A stretch of DNA of 64,000 nt. It comes from Arthrobacter_D sp015752045 (GTDB taxonomy: Bacteria; Actinomycetota; Actinomycetes; Actinomycetales; Micrococcaceae). Position numbers and translations under genes: made by a program. The notes beneath the pieces were generated by a model. That model was not told the origin of the DNA and searched no databases. It was given only the letters and a program-made list of their open reading frames with translations. Each line of letters begins with the position of its first letter. The stretch's first letter is position 1. Below, in pieces: positions 17,294 through 26,009 of this stretch. The stretch lies in the NCBI RefSeq assembly GCF_015752045.1, contig NZ_JADOUS010000001.1, positions 440,636 to 504,635 on the forward strand. The letters run 5' to 3'.

Positions 17294-18196
17294 CTACTCC
17301 GGGATGTTCTTGCTGAAGTCCTTGATCCAGGCACGGAGGTCCGGACCGAGGTCTTCACGCTCCGACGCGAGGGTCACCACGGCCTTCAGGTAGCTCAGCT
17401 TGTCACCCGTGTCGTAGCGGCGTCCGCGGAAGACGACTCCGTACACGCCGGACCCCTCGCCCTCGGCACTGGCGAGGGTCTGCAGGGCGTCGGTCAGCTG
17501 GATCTCGCCGCCGCGGCCCGGCGCGGTGGTCTCGAGTACGTCGAACACACGGGGGTGCAGGACATAGCGGCCGATCACGGCGAGGTTCGACGGCGCGTCC
17601 TCGACGGCCGGCTTCTCGACGAGGTGGTTCACACGGACGTGGCCTTCACCCTCGATCTCGGTGATGTCCGCACAGCCGTAGGCGCTGATCTGCTGGGGAT
17701 CCACCTCGATCAGGGCGACGACGGATCCACCGGTCTTCGCCTGCACCTCGATCATGGTGGTCAGCAGGGGGTCGCGCTCGTCGATCAGGTCGTCACCGAG
17801 CAGGACGGCGAACGGCTCGTTGTTGACGTGCAGCTTGGCGCGCAGCACGGCATGGCCGAGGCCCTTCGGGTCGCCCTGGCGCAGGTAGTGGATGTCCCCG
17901 AGCTCCGAGGGGCGCCGCACGGCGGCGAGCTTGTCGTGGTCGCCCTTGTCCTCGAGGGTCTGCTCGATGAAGGGGACGCGGTCGAAGTGGTCCTCGAGAG
18001 CACGCTTGTTGCGCCCGGTGATCATCAGGACGTCGGACAGTCCGGCGTCCACGGCCTCCTGCACCACGTACTGGATCGCGGGCTTGTCGACGACCGGGAG
18101 CATCTCCTTCGGCATCGCCTTGGTTGCGGGAAGAAAGCGGGTTCCCAGCCCGGCCGCGGGGATGACGGCCTTAGTCACACGTGATCGCAAAGTCAT
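17294..18196 (-). CDS. galU: UTP--glucose-1-phosphate uridylyltransferase
   Basis: Makes UDP-glucose from glucose-1-phosphate and UTP for envelope polysaccharides and glycolipids. The 300-residue protein shows the nucleotidyltransferase signature AAGLGTRFLPATKAMPKEMLP at the N-terminus with the catalytic Lys, LLGDDLI (Asp for metal) near 110-116, and VEKP for the sugar site. Start ATG 18196 follows TAATGT with a seven-base gap and no ribosome-binding site, so it may be leaderless. It is divergent from the 5-formyl-THF ligase gene (56-base gap). Confidence 0.96.
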   Translation of the reverse strand: MTLRSRVTKAVIPAAGLGTRFLPATKAMPKEMLPVVDKPAIQYVVQEAVDAGLSDVLMITGRNKRALEDHFDRVPFIEQTLEDKGDHDKLAAVRRPSELGDIHYLRQGDPKGLGHAVLRAKLHVNNEPFAVLLGDDLIDERDPLLTTMIEVQAKTGGSVVALIEVDPQQISAYGCADITEIEGEGHVRVNHLVEKPAVEDAPSNLAVIGRYVLHPRVFDVLETTAPGRGGEIQLTDALQTLASAEGEGSGVYGVVFRGRRYDTGDKLSYLKAVVTLASEREDLGPDLRAWIKDFSKNIPE

Positions 18197-18252
18197 GGGC
18201 ACCACATTACATAACGGTCCCCCTCTTCCCGCGAGCTCTGCACAATGGTGGA

Positions 18253-18930
18253 ATGACGCCTTCTGCTCGTGATACCGAACCCGCCACGGATGCCGCCGCG
18301 GACAAGGCCCGGCTGCGCCGGTCGCTCCGAGAGGCGCGTGCCGCCCTGGATCCGCTCGACCGGCAGGACCAGTCGCGGGCCCTCGCCCGCTCCGTGACGC
18401 AGTATCTCGAGAGGACCACCGCCCCGACCGGGGGCACGCCGTCCCGCCACGCCACGATCGCCGCCTACCTCGGCGTCGACCCTGAGCCGGGCACCGCACC
18501 GCTGCTCGGGGAACTGCACCGCCTGGGCTTCGGGGTGGTCGTGCCCGTCTGCGAGCGCGGATACCAGCTGTCCTGGACAACCTGGGCACCCGGCGTCGCG
18601 CTCGAGCGCTCCGTGCGCGCCCCGGTGTTCGAGCCCGTGGGCGCGCGGCGGTCGTTCGAGGAGCTCCAGGACGTCGCCCTCGTCCTCGTGCCCGCCCTGG
18701 CCGTGGACCGCTCCGGTCACCGGATCGGCCAGGGCGGCGGCTACTACGACCGGTTCCTCGCCCGGCATCCGCTCGGGCGGCCCGGCGCCGTTCCCCGACT
18801 GGGCGCGGTCTACCGCTCCGAGATCCTGCCCGCGGGCGCCGTCCCGGTCGAGCCCTGTGACCAACCCCTCCAGGGCACCTTCACCGCGGACGGGCTGCTG
18901 GGCTTCGAGGCACGCCGGCCCCCGGTGTAG
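18253..18930 (+). CDS. 5-formyltetrahydrofolate cyclo-ligase family protein
   Basis: Converts 5-formyl-THF to 5,10-methenyl-THF with ATP, recycling the folate pool. The 225-residue protein has the N-terminal KARLRRSLREAR, the folate-site region ATIAAYLGVDPEPGT and the ATP-site motif RIGQGGGYYDRFL near 155-168. ATG 18253 has CACAAT six bases upstream and only a weak GGTGGA, so it may be leaderless. It sits between galU and the FmdB-type gene as in mycobacteria. The promoter and CIRCE element of the next gene overlap its stop codon. Confidence 0.92.
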   Translation: MTPSARDTEPATDAAADKARLRRSLREARAALDPLDRQDQSRALARSVTQYLERTTAPTGGTPSRHATIAAYLGVDPEPGTAPLLGELHRLGFGVVVPVCERGYQLSWTTWAPGVALERSVRAPVFEPVGARRSFEELQDVALVLVPALAVDRSGHRIGQGGGYYDRFLARHPLGRPGAVPRLGAVYRSEILPAGAVPVEPCDQPLQGTFTADGLLGFEARRPPV

Positions 18931-18931
18931 A

Positions 18932-18958
18932 CTGGCACTCGACCCCGGAGAGTGCCAA
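18932..18958. promoter_or_regulatory. CIRCE operator (HrcA site) ahead of the FmdB/Ruc-like gene
   Basis: Arms CTGGCACTC (18932-18940) and GAGTGCCAA (18950-18958) flank exactly nine bases, the CIRCE geometry. The arms are the same as those at the groESL promoter. TAGACT at 18928-18933 could be the -10 box, so bound HrcA would block transcription of the gene starting at 19017. HrcA itself is not in the window. Confidence 0.85.
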
Positions 18959-19016
18959 CAGTCGTCACTGGAAGCGTGCCGGCCGGGGACCACGAAGCCT
19001 GTCCAGGAGGATCTCC

Positions 19017-19352
19017 ATGCCCATGTACGCCTACGCCTGCAAGGACTGCGGCCACACCTTCGACATCCAGCAGTCCTTCTCCGACGACTCGCTGACCGTC
19101 TGCCCCGTCTGCGACGGCGCCCTGCGGAAGAAGTTCAACAGCGTGGGCGTGGTCTTCAAGGGCTCGGGCTTCTACCGCAACGACTCCCGTGACACGAAGT
19201 CGAGCACGGACGCGAAGACCGCTCCCGCGTCGCCGTCGTCGGGGTCCTCGGAGACCTCCGGTGCGTCCAGCACCGCCGGCGCATCGACGGGCTCCTCCTC
19301 CACCGCGTCGGCCACCCCGGCCGCGGCGGGAGCAGACCGCGCCGCCTCCTGA
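19017..19352 (+). CDS. FmdB-family zinc-ribbon protein, Ruc-like redox chaperone candidate
   Basis: A 111-residue protein: a zinc ribbon with CKDCGHTFD (Cys9, Cys12) and CPVCDG (Cys29, Cys32), then FNSVGVVFKGSGFYRNDSR, then a 50-residue tail of Ser, Ala, Thr and Gly that should be disordered. This is the layout of mycobacterial Rv0991c (Ruc), an FmdB-family protein reported to act as an oxidation-activated chaperone under heat-stress control. The CIRCE element upstream and the galU/cyclo-ligase neighbours fit the same gene. AGGAGG precedes the ATG. Chaperone activity here is inferred. Confidence 0.88.
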   Translation: MPMYAYACKDCGHTFDIQQSFSDDSLTVCPVCDGALRKKFNSVGVVFKGSGFYRNDSRDTKSSTDAKTAPASPSSGSSETSGASSTAGASTGSSSTASATPAAAGADRAAS

Positions 19353-19419
19353 CCGTCGTGCGACGCCGGGCGCGCGTCGCCGGCGTCGACTGATGTCCAC
19401 ATAGCGGCACCACGGCCTC

Positions 19420-19439
19420 GCGGGCGGTTCACCGCCCGC
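19420..19439 (+). terminator. Hairpin after the FmdB/Ruc-like gene
   Basis: GCGGGCGG and CCGCCCGC pair perfectly around the loop TTCA. It lies 68 bases past the stop codon and just before the next promoter box. No U-tract follows, so termination strength is uncertain. Confidence 0.45.
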
Positions 19440-19440
19440 C

Positions 19441-19446
19441 TAGCGT
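19441..19446 (+). promoter_or_regulatory. -10 box of a probable leaderless SAF-gene transcript
   Basis: TAGCGT is followed by six bases and the ATG at 19453, directly after the hairpin of the upstream gene. No ribosome-binding site is present. Confidence 0.4.
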
Positions 19447-19452
19447 CGGTCC

Positions 19453-20124
19453 ATGCACACCGTCCGCCGCCCCCGGGGCGCGTCCCTCCGGCACCGCCTC
19501 CACCGCCTGGTGCACCGCCGCAGGAGGCTCCTGGCCTGCCTTCTCCTGTGCGCTGCCGCCGGCGTCGCCGTCGAGGCGGTCGTGGGAGAGGACCATCCGA
19601 CGACGGCGGTCGTCAGTGCCGCCCACGACCTCGCCGTCGGGACCGTCCTGACGGATGCCGATGTGTCGATCGTCCGAATCCCCGACCAGGCCGTCGCCGC
19701 CGGTACCTTCCAGCACGCCGACGAGGTGGTGGGCCGGCAGCTGGCCACTCCCCTGCCGGAAGGCTTCCCGCTCGCCGCGACGGCCTTCGTCGGCGACGGC
19801 CTGCTGACCGGGATGGCGCCCGGCACCGTCGCGGTGCCGCTCCGTCCGGCCGACGCCGCCACGGTCCAGCTCCTGGCCCCGGGTCAGCGGGTGGACGTCA
19901 TCCTCAGCACCGGCAACGGGTACGACGTCGCGGGCGACTCGACGGTCCTCGCCCGGTCGGTCGCCGTCCTGTGGACCGCGCCGGACGCCGGCAGCGGCAC
20001 CTGGCCGGGCGCGGGGGACGACGGCGGGCTCGTCGTCGTCGCCGCGCGTCCGGAGGACGCCGCGACGCTCGCCGGGGCGCCCAGCTCCGGGGACGTCCAC
20101 CTCGTCCTCACGAACGGCTCATGA
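19453..20124 (+). CDS. SAF-domain protein, CpaB/RcpC-like
   Basis: A 223-residue protein with a basic N-terminus, one helix (LLACLLLCAAAGVAVEAVV, about 28-46), a SAF domain (VVSAAHDLAVGTVLTDADV to about 110) and a beta-rich RcpC-type domain (GTVAVPLRPADAATVQLLAPGQRVDVIL). CpaB proteins help assemble Flp/tad pili at the cytoplasmic membrane. No tadA, tadB or flp gene is nearby, so it is an orphan here; similar orphans occur in Micrococcaceae. It could serve a distant pilus locus or another export function. Confidence 0.75.
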   Translation: MHTVRRPRGASLRHRLHRLVHRRRRLLACLLLCAAAGVAVEAVVGEDHPTTAVVSAAHDLAVGTVLTDADVSIVRIPDQAVAAGTFQHADEVVGRQLATPLPEGFPLAATAFVGDGLLTGMAPGTVAVPLRPADAATVQLLAPGQRVDVILSTGNGYDVAGDSTVLARSVAVLWTAPDAGSGTWPGAGDDGGLVVVAARPEDAATLAGAPSSGDVHLVLTNGS

Positions 20125-20177
20125 GGACGGGCCGGCGCCCGCGGCGCCGCGACGTCCCCCTCCGGTCGCACCGGGGT

Positions 20178-20360
20178 TCAGCCCCAGTGCGGGGGCCGCT
20201 GCTCCCTGAGCCATGCGTCATGATCGTCCGAGGTGTCCCCCCACGACCTGGGGTCGTCCTCCCCGGCAGTCGCAGGGAGGACGGGGGCGGGCGCCGGGTC
20301 GATCCGGGGATCCTGGCCCGCGCTGACGGCGCGTTCCGGGTCCTGTCCGTCGTGGCTCAT
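20178..20360 (-). CDS. Small conserved protein of unknown function
   Basis: A 60-residue hydrophilic protein rich in Asp, Pro and Glu whose C-terminus reads AWLREQRPPHWG. I recall this kind of ending from short actinobacterial proteins next to helicase-like genes, but no function is known to me. The start lies 18 bases downstream of the stop of the large helicase-like gene, on the same strand, with AAGGA upstream, so the pair is probably co-transcribed and the small protein may be its partner. Confidence 0.6.
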   Translation of the reverse strand: MSHDGQDPERAVSAGQDPRIDPAPAPVLPATAGEDDPRSWGDTSDDHDAWLREQRPPHWG

Positions 20361-20378
20361 CCTGTGCGGGTCCTTCCG

Positions 20379-23300
20379 TCAGTTCGGCTGGTCCGCGGAC
20401 CCGCGGGGCGGCAGCCCGATGAGGGCCGACGCGCGCTCCGCACAGCCATCCGGGTCCGTGAAGACCTCGATGGTCCACAGCGGCATGTAGCGCCACCCCA
20501 TGCGCTCGAGGATCTGGGGCCGGAGCCTGCTGCGCTCGCGCACCGACATGGACCTGTAGCGGCCGGTCCCGTCCGATTCGATCGCGAGGGGGGCCGGGCG
20601 TTCGTCCTGCGCGGCGGCGGCACTCCCGTCCGCGCGGAGATCGGCGGGCCGCACCGCGACGATGTCGAGGACACCCGCGTAGTGGTCCCAGACCTCGGCA
20701 CCGCGGTGCCGCAGCCGGTCCACGAGGTCCGCGACGAGCGGGTCCTCATTGCTCCCGGACACCGGCGTGACCTGCCCGGCGTCGCCGCCGAGTTCGCGCT
20801 GGAGCAGCTCGAAGAAGTCCAGGGCACCGGCGGTGAGGCGCTCCGGGTCGAGGTCGGAGGGCTCGAAGCACGTGAGCACGTGCTGCAGCCGGCGCGCGCG
20901 CGTCATCGCCATCACGAAGTTGCGGCGCCCGTCGGGGCCGGACAGCGGACCGAAGGAGTGCAGGGCACGCCCGTGGGGGGTCCGGCCGTAGCCGAGGGAG
21001 AAGATGATGTCGTCACGGACGAGGCCGCCGGCGCGTTCGACCGGAACCACACGGAAGGACTCCCGGCCCGGGATGAAGAACTCCGCGGCCCACGGGAACT
21101 CGGCCATCTGCAGCCGGATGGCTTCCCCGACCCGGGCGGCATGCCGGGAGCTCGCGGTGACGACGGCGAGGGAGGAGCTCGGACGGTGGCGGATGTGCTC
21201 GAAGACCAGTTCGACGACGCGGTTGACCTCGACATCGACGCTCTCCACGCCGTCGTGCTCGGAGCTCGGCATGCCCGTGCCGTTCGGCAGGTATTCGACC
21301 ACGAGCCCGCGGCCCTCCCCGGTGACCTCGGAGGCCTGCGGCAGGCGGGTGAGCTTGCCGTCGTAGAACGAGTCGCTGAGGCAGGTCCCCAGGCCACGGT
21401 CCACCCCGCGGTACACCTCGGTCAGTCCGCGCACGGGCAGGACGGAGCGCAGGGCGTCGAAGGCGCTGGGCAGGGGTTCGAGGGCGGAGGCGCGGTCGGC
21501 GGACTGCACCTCGATGCTGAAGCGGGTGGGGGCGGCGAGGCGGTCGTCACCGAAGACCACGACCTGCGAGGAACGCGCCACGCAGGGCACCGCGCTCTGC
21601 AGGGACATCGACTCGCCGTCGAGGATGACGGCGGTGTCGAACCGGTAGTCCCCCGGCACTGCGCCCCTGATGGTCAGCGGACTCACGGCCCAGACGGGCA
21701 GCAGCGCCGCCACGAGGTCGCGGTGGAGGGCCGCGAAGACCTCCAGTGTCAGGGTGCCGTCCTTCAGCTCCTGGCGCAGCCTCCCGGCGTCCTCGGGGTG
21801 GCTCTCGACCGCGGCCCGCCAGCGTTCGGCGAGGATCCAGCGGACCCGGGCGGGTCCCGAGGCGATGTGCGCGTTGTCGGCGAGCCGGTACTCCGCCTCG
21901 AGCTTGCGGAGACTCGCGCCGTCGGACATCGCGACGTAGTCGTCCCCGCTGATCATGGCCTCGAGGGCGGACTGCCACCACGCGAGCTCGAGCTCGGCGC
22001 CTACGCGGTCGGCGGGCACCTCGCGGGCTGCGAGGTCGGTGAGCAGCTCCGCGAGACCCTGCTCGCGCATCTCGTCCAGGAGCAGCGTGCGCTCGGGGAG
22101 CGTCTCCAGCGTGTCCTTGTCCGCAGCGAGGTCGCGCAGCAGGGCCTCCAGGGCGTCCAGGGGCAGTCCGGCGAGGTCCGGGTGCTCCGCCGTGGGCCGG
22201 AGGGTCGCGGTGAGCTCCGCGAGGCGTCCCTCGACGGCACGGTAGGAGGCATGGATCTCGGCCAGCCCGGTCGGCACGGAGGGGTGCCGCTCGGTGAGGG
22301 CGTAGCGCGTCCACAGCGTGCGCTGCTGCTGCACCTCGAGCAGCGAGCTGTGGAGGTCGGAGATGTGGACGCCGGGCCGGATGTACTCCTTGGCGACGCG
22401 CCGCAGGCGGGAGCGTGTCATCGAGCTCATCTCGATGTCGCGTTCCTTCCGCCACGACGACGGCGCGGTGGCCGAGATCAGGTCCGTCACCGGGCGGTCG
22501 AAGATGTCGGGCGTGAACTTGTCGAGGCTGCCCCGCACGGCGAGGAGCAGCTCGAGCTGCTCCCCCCACTCCCTGAAGCTGTCGCCCAGGGTGATGTGCG
22601 AATGCTCCGCGACGCGCTGTACCTCGCCGCGCAGCTCGGGGATCCCGGTGGCGAGTTCCTCGGCGAGGCCGTGCGCGTGCTCGGTCTCCTTGCGGTTGAG
22701 CAGCTGCGCACCGTACCAGGGGCTCTCGGTCGACGCCTTGCTGAAGCTGCCCAGTTCGGCGGCCCGCTGGAGCCGCTCCGTGAGCTCCCTGCGGTCGGCG
22801 ATGGAGTCGAGGACGCTGCGCTTGAGGCGCACCGTGGTGGACGGCGCCGGGTCGAGCGCGGTGAGTCCGGCCAGGGACTGCATCGCCTGGTAGGGCGAGC
22901 ACCTCCAGCGGCTGCGCACGTCGTGGAGGCTGCGCACGTGCTCGATGAGCTGGTGCCGGTGGTCGGTCAGCGTGGAATGGAGGGTCTCGAGCGACGGTTC
23001 GGTCGCCTTCTCGTTCCGTACCAGGGCCCGGATGACGGACTCGCGCAGCTGGGCGGGACCGGTCTGGCTGCCGAGCTGGAGCACGAGGGAGCCGAGGTCC
23101 AGGCCGTCGAGGTCCTGGACGAACTCATTGAGCGTGCCACGACGCTCGGCGGCGATGATCACGCGACGGCCCGCGGCGGCCGACCTGGCCGCGAGGTTGA
23201 GCGCCGTCTGGGTCTGGCCCGTCCCGGGCGGGGCGGCCACGACGACGCTCACGCCGGAGGACGCGAGGTCGAGGACCTCCTGCTGGGCGCGGTCCGCGTC

Positions 23301-24269
23301 GAGGATCAGGAGCTCGTCTTGCGGGTCGCGCTCGTCGGGTGCCGGGAACGAGAGGCCATCGGCCGCCGTCGTGAGCGGGGCGGCCGCCTCCTGGCCCTGC
23401 GCCGATGCCAGGAGTGCCGCAAGCACGGGGTGTTCGGGGCGCAGGGCCGGGTCGCCCTTCACCCCGGCGAGGTCCGCGAAGGTGGACACGAGGATGCGGT
23501 GCTCCACCGACATGCCGCGCACGCCCTCGCTGAGGGCGCGCATGCGCTCGAGGACGGGATGCGGATCGAACCGGGCTGTCCCGTAGGCCAGGCGAGCGAT
23601 GCCCGCCGGGTCGACCTGGAGGCCCTGCTGGTTCCGCAGGTGCCGGACCAGTGCCGGGTTCATGCTCGCCTGCTCGGTGATCTGGAGCTCGTAGTCGTCC
23701 TGCGACGCGTGGACGGTCAGGGACACGGCGGTCAGGAGCACGGGCGCGTTGAGGGTCTGCGAGCGTCCGGAGTCGTCCACGGAGCGCCAGGACGCCGTGC
23801 CTGCGGCCAGGTAGCCGACGTCGATCCCGCGTTCGGTCCCGAGTTCGAAGATCTTCGCGCGGAGGGCGCGGGCGGCGGCCTTCGCCGCGCTGTACTGCAC
23901 CGGGTCGCGGAGGAGGGTCGACAGCCTCGTCCGGCGTCCGGCGAGGAGCTGCGCCAGGCCCGAGGGGTGGGCGTGGGTCAGGTCGATGCTGGTGCCGGCG
24001 GAGGGCCGGAAGTGGAGCAGGGTGTCCCCGCTGGCCTGCGGCCCGAGACCGTCGAGCCAGGGCTCGAGGAAGTCCTGCGCTGCTGAGCCCTCGGGCGACG
24101 CCGGCTGCTGCGGCGACGACGACGCGGGCTGCTGCTGTCCCGAGGCGGCGACCTGCCGGTCCTCCTGCGGCTGCTCCGCGGGCGCTCCTGCCGCGTCCCG
24201 CTGGTCCTGCTCCGGCACGACCGCCTTCTTCCCTGCATTGTCACGTGCTGATTTCGACCAGATGGGCAT
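20379..24269 (-). CDS. UPF1/DUF4011-like helicase-related protein with REase-like C-terminus and degenerate ATPase motifs
   Basis: A 1296-residue cytosolic protein with the layout of large superfamily 1 DUF4011-type proteins: a low-complexity N-terminus to about residue 70, a DUF4011-like region, a P-loop at 346-354, a long helical insert and a second RecA-like half with FVMAMTRARRLQHV (motif VI). The C-terminus (from about 1228, IESDG, then RERSRLRPQILERMGW) resembles an Mrr/Vsr-type nuclease fold. The Walker A lysine is Gln352 (GTGQTQT) and Walker B reads LDGES (884-887) in place of DEAS, so ATP hydrolysis may be lost. Met 24269 is preferred to an earlier start 81 bases up. Function unknown; possibly nucleic-acid surveillance. 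Confidence 0.8.
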   Translation of the reverse strand: MPIWSKSARDNAGKKAVVPEQDQRDAAGAPAEQPQEDRQVAASGQQQPASSSPQQPASPEGSAAQDFLEPWLDGLGPQASGDTLLHFRPSAGTSIDLTHAHPSGLAQLLAGRRTRLSTLLRDPVQYSAAKAAARALRAKIFELGTERGIDVGYLAAGTASWRSVDDSGRSQTLNAPVLLTAVSLTVHASQDDYELQITEQASMNPALVRHLRNQQGLQVDPAGIARLAYGTARFDPHPVLERMRALSEGVRGMSVEHRILVSTFADLAGVKGDPALRPEHPVLAALLASAQGQEAAAPLTTAADGLSFPAPDERDPQDELLILDADRAQQEVLDLASSGVSVVVAAPPGTGQTQTALNLAARSAAAGRRVIIAAERRGTLNEFVQDLDGLDLGSLVLQLGSQTGPAQLRESVIRALVRNEKATEPSLETLHSTLTDHRHQLIEHVRSLHDVRSRWRCSPYQAMQSLAGLTALDPAPSTTVRLKRSVLDSIADRRELTERLQRAAELGSFSKASTESPWYGAQLLNRKETEHAHGLAEELATGIPELRGEVQRVAEHSHITLGDSFREWGEQLELLLAVRGSLDKFTPDIFDRPVTDLISATAPSSWRKERDIEMSSMTRSRLRRVAKEYIRPGVHISDLHSSLLEVQQQRTLWTRYALTERHPSVPTGLAEIHASYRAVEGRLAELTATLRPTAEHPDLAGLPLDALEALLRDLAADKDTLETLPERTLLLDEMREQGLAELLTDLAAREVPADRVGAELELAWWQSALEAMISGDDYVAMSDGASLRKLEAEYRLADNAHIASGPARVRWILAERWRAAVESHPEDAGRLRQELKDGTLTLEVFAALHRDLVAALLPVWAVSPLTIRGAVPGDYRFDTAVILDGESMSLQSAVPCVARSSQVVVFGDDRLAAPTRFSIEVQSADRASALEPLPSAFDALRSVLPVRGLTEVYRGVDRGLGTCLSDSFYDGKLTRLPQASEVTGEGRGLVVEYLPNGTGMPSSEHDGVESVDVEVNRVVELVFEHIRHRPSSSLAVVTASSRHAARVGEAIRLQMAEFPWAAEFFIPGRESFRVVPVERAGGLVRDDIIFSLGYGRTPHGRALHSFGPLSGPDGRRNFVMAMTRARRLQHVLTCFEPSDLDPERLTAGALDFFELLQRELGGDAGQVTPVSGSNEDPLVADLVDRLRHRGAEVWDHYAGVLDIVAVRPADLRADGSAAAAQDERPAPLAIESDGTGRYRSMSVRERSRLRPQILERMGWRYMPLWTIEVFTDPDGCAERASALIGLPPRGSADQPN

Positions 24270-24362
24270 GTCTTCCAAGCTATCCGAAAAGCGTCCGGAC
24301 CCCGCGGATAGCAACGCGGCCCGGGCGGCCCGGAGTGGGTCGATCCCCACCCCGGAGTCCGC

Positions 24363-25949
24363 CTACTCCCATTCGATGGTTCCGGGCGGCTTGCTCGTCA
24401 CATCGAGCACCACGCGGTTGACGCCGTCCACCTCGTTGGTGATCCGGTTCGAGATCCGTGCGAGCAGGTCGTACGGCAGGCGTGACCAGTCCGCGGTCAT
24501 GGCGTCCTCGCTCGAGACCGGACGCAGGACGATCGGGTGCCCGTAGGTGCGGCCGTCGCCCTGCACCCCCACGCTGCGGACGTCCGCGAGCAGGACCACG
24601 GGCATCTGCCAGACCTCGTTGTCGAGTCCGGCCGCCGTGAGTTCGGCCCGTGCGATCGCGTCCGCTGTGCGGAGCAGTTCGAGCCGCTCCTCGGTGACCT
24701 CCCCGACGATCCGGATGCCCAGCCCCGGGCCGGGGAACGGCTGCCGGCCCACGATCTCCGCCGGCAGGCCGAGCTGGGCGCCGACGGCGCGCACCTCGTC
24801 CTTGAAGAGGGCCCTGAGTGGCTCGACGAGTTCGAACTGCAGGTCCTCGGGCAGGCCGCCCACGTTGTGGTGGCTCTTGATGTTCGAGGCGCCCTCGCCG
24901 CCGCCGGATTCGACGACGTCGGGGTAGAGCGTGCCCTGGACGAGGAAGCGGATGGACTCGCCGTCCGCCTCCGCCTCGCGCATGATGGCGCGTTCCGCCT
25001 CCTCGAAGGCACGGATGAACTCGCGGCCGATGATCTTGCGCTTGGTCTCGGGGTCCGAGACGCCGGCCAGCGCGTCGAGGAATCGGCGCTGCTCGTTGGC
25101 GACGTACAGCCTGACGCCCGTCGCCGCGACGAAGTCGCGTTCCACCTGCTCGGCCTCGCCCTCGCGGAGCAGCCCGTGGTCGACGAACACGCACGTGAGC
25201 TGGTCGCCGACGGCGCGCTGCACGAGCGCGGCGGCCACGGCGGAGTCGACCCCGCCGGAGAGCCCGCAGATCACGCGGGCGTCCCCGACCTGCTCGCGGA
25301 TGCGCTGCACCTGCTCCTCGAGGATGTTACCGGTGGTCCAGTTCGGGGCCAGGCGCGCGCCCCGGAAGAGGAAGTTCTCGATGACGGCCTGGCCGTGCTG
25401 GGAGTGCTTCACCTCGGGGTGCCACTGCACCCCGTAGAGGCCCTTCTCCTCGTTCGCGAAGGCTGCGACGGGCGCGCCGGCGGTGCTGGCGAGGACATCG
25501 AAGCCCTCGGGGGCGGACTGCACGCTGTCGCCGTGGCTCATCCACGCGGTCTGGTGCTCGGGGGTCCCGCTGAGGATGGAGCGCGCCGCGCCGTCTGAGC
25601 GCACGTCCGTGGAGCCGTACTCCCGCAGGCCCGTCCTGGCGACGGTGCCGCCGAGGACGTCCGCCATCGCCTGGAAGCCGTAGCAGATGCCGAGGACCGG
25701 CACGCCGGCCTCGAACAGGTCGGCCTCGACCCGCGGCGCACCCTCGGCGTAGACGCTCGACGGACCGCCGGAGAGGATGATCGCCGCGGGGTTCTTCGCG
25801 AGGATCTCCTGCGTGCTCAGGGTGTGCGGCACGATCTCGGAGTAGACGTCGGCCTCGCGGACCCGGCGCGCGATCAGCTGGGCGTACTGCGCGCCGTAGT
25901 CGACGACGAGGACAGGTCGGTGTTCGGAGCCGTTCTCGGGGGTAGTCAC
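24363..25949 (-). CDS. guaA: GMP synthase (glutamine-hydrolysing)
   Basis: Converts XMP to GMP using glutamine and ATP, the last step of GMP synthesis. The 528-residue protein has the class I glutamine amidotransferase domain with Cys89 in GICYGF, His177 and Glu179 in WHPEV, the ATP pyrophosphatase loop SGGVDS (231-236) and the C-terminal dimerisation domain with GDGRTYGH. Full family length. The GTG at 25949 follows TATTGT by six bases, a leaderless arrangement. guaB and guaB3, which feed it with XMP, lie 7-10 kb downstream. Confidence 0.97.
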   Translation of the reverse strand: MTTPENGSEHRPVLVVDYGAQYAQLIARRVREADVYSEIVPHTLSTQEILAKNPAAIILSGGPSSVYAEGAPRVEADLFEAGVPVLGICYGFQAMADVLGGTVARTGLREYGSTDVRSDGAARSILSGTPEHQTAWMSHGDSVQSAPEGFDVLASTAGAPVAAFANEEKGLYGVQWHPEVKHSQHGQAVIENFLFRGARLAPNWTTGNILEEQVQRIREQVGDARVICGLSGGVDSAVAAALVQRAVGDQLTCVFVDHGLLREGEAEQVERDFVAATGVRLYVANEQRRFLDALAGVSDPETKRKIIGREFIRAFEEAERAIMREAEADGESIRFLVQGTLYPDVVESGGGEGASNIKSHHNVGGLPEDLQFELVEPLRALFKDEVRAVGAQLGLPAEIVGRQPFPGPGLGIRIVGEVTEERLELLRTADAIARAELTAAGLDNEVWQMPVVLLADVRSVGVQGDGRTYGHPIVLRPVSSEDAMTADWSRLPYDLLARISNRITNEVDGVNRVVLDVTSKPPGTIEWE

Positions 25950-25955
25950 CCGTCA

Positions 25956-25961
25956 ACAATA
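25956..25961 (-). promoter_or_regulatory. -10 box of a probable leaderless guaA transcript
   Basis: On the minus strand TATTGT is six bases upstream of the GTG start of guaA, with no ribosome-binding site in the gap. Confidence 0.5.
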
Positions 25962-26009
25962 GTCTGCGAGCGCGGACCGGCCTGCATCAGCGGGCCTCTG
26001 TGAAGCCGC

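Noticed and set aside
19548..24086. A plus-strand open frame of about 1500 codons opposite the helicase-like gene
   Set aside because: It mirrors the minus-strand gene, has Arg/Gly/His-biased composition, no family motifs, and depends on the high GC content. The minus-strand reading has clear domains.
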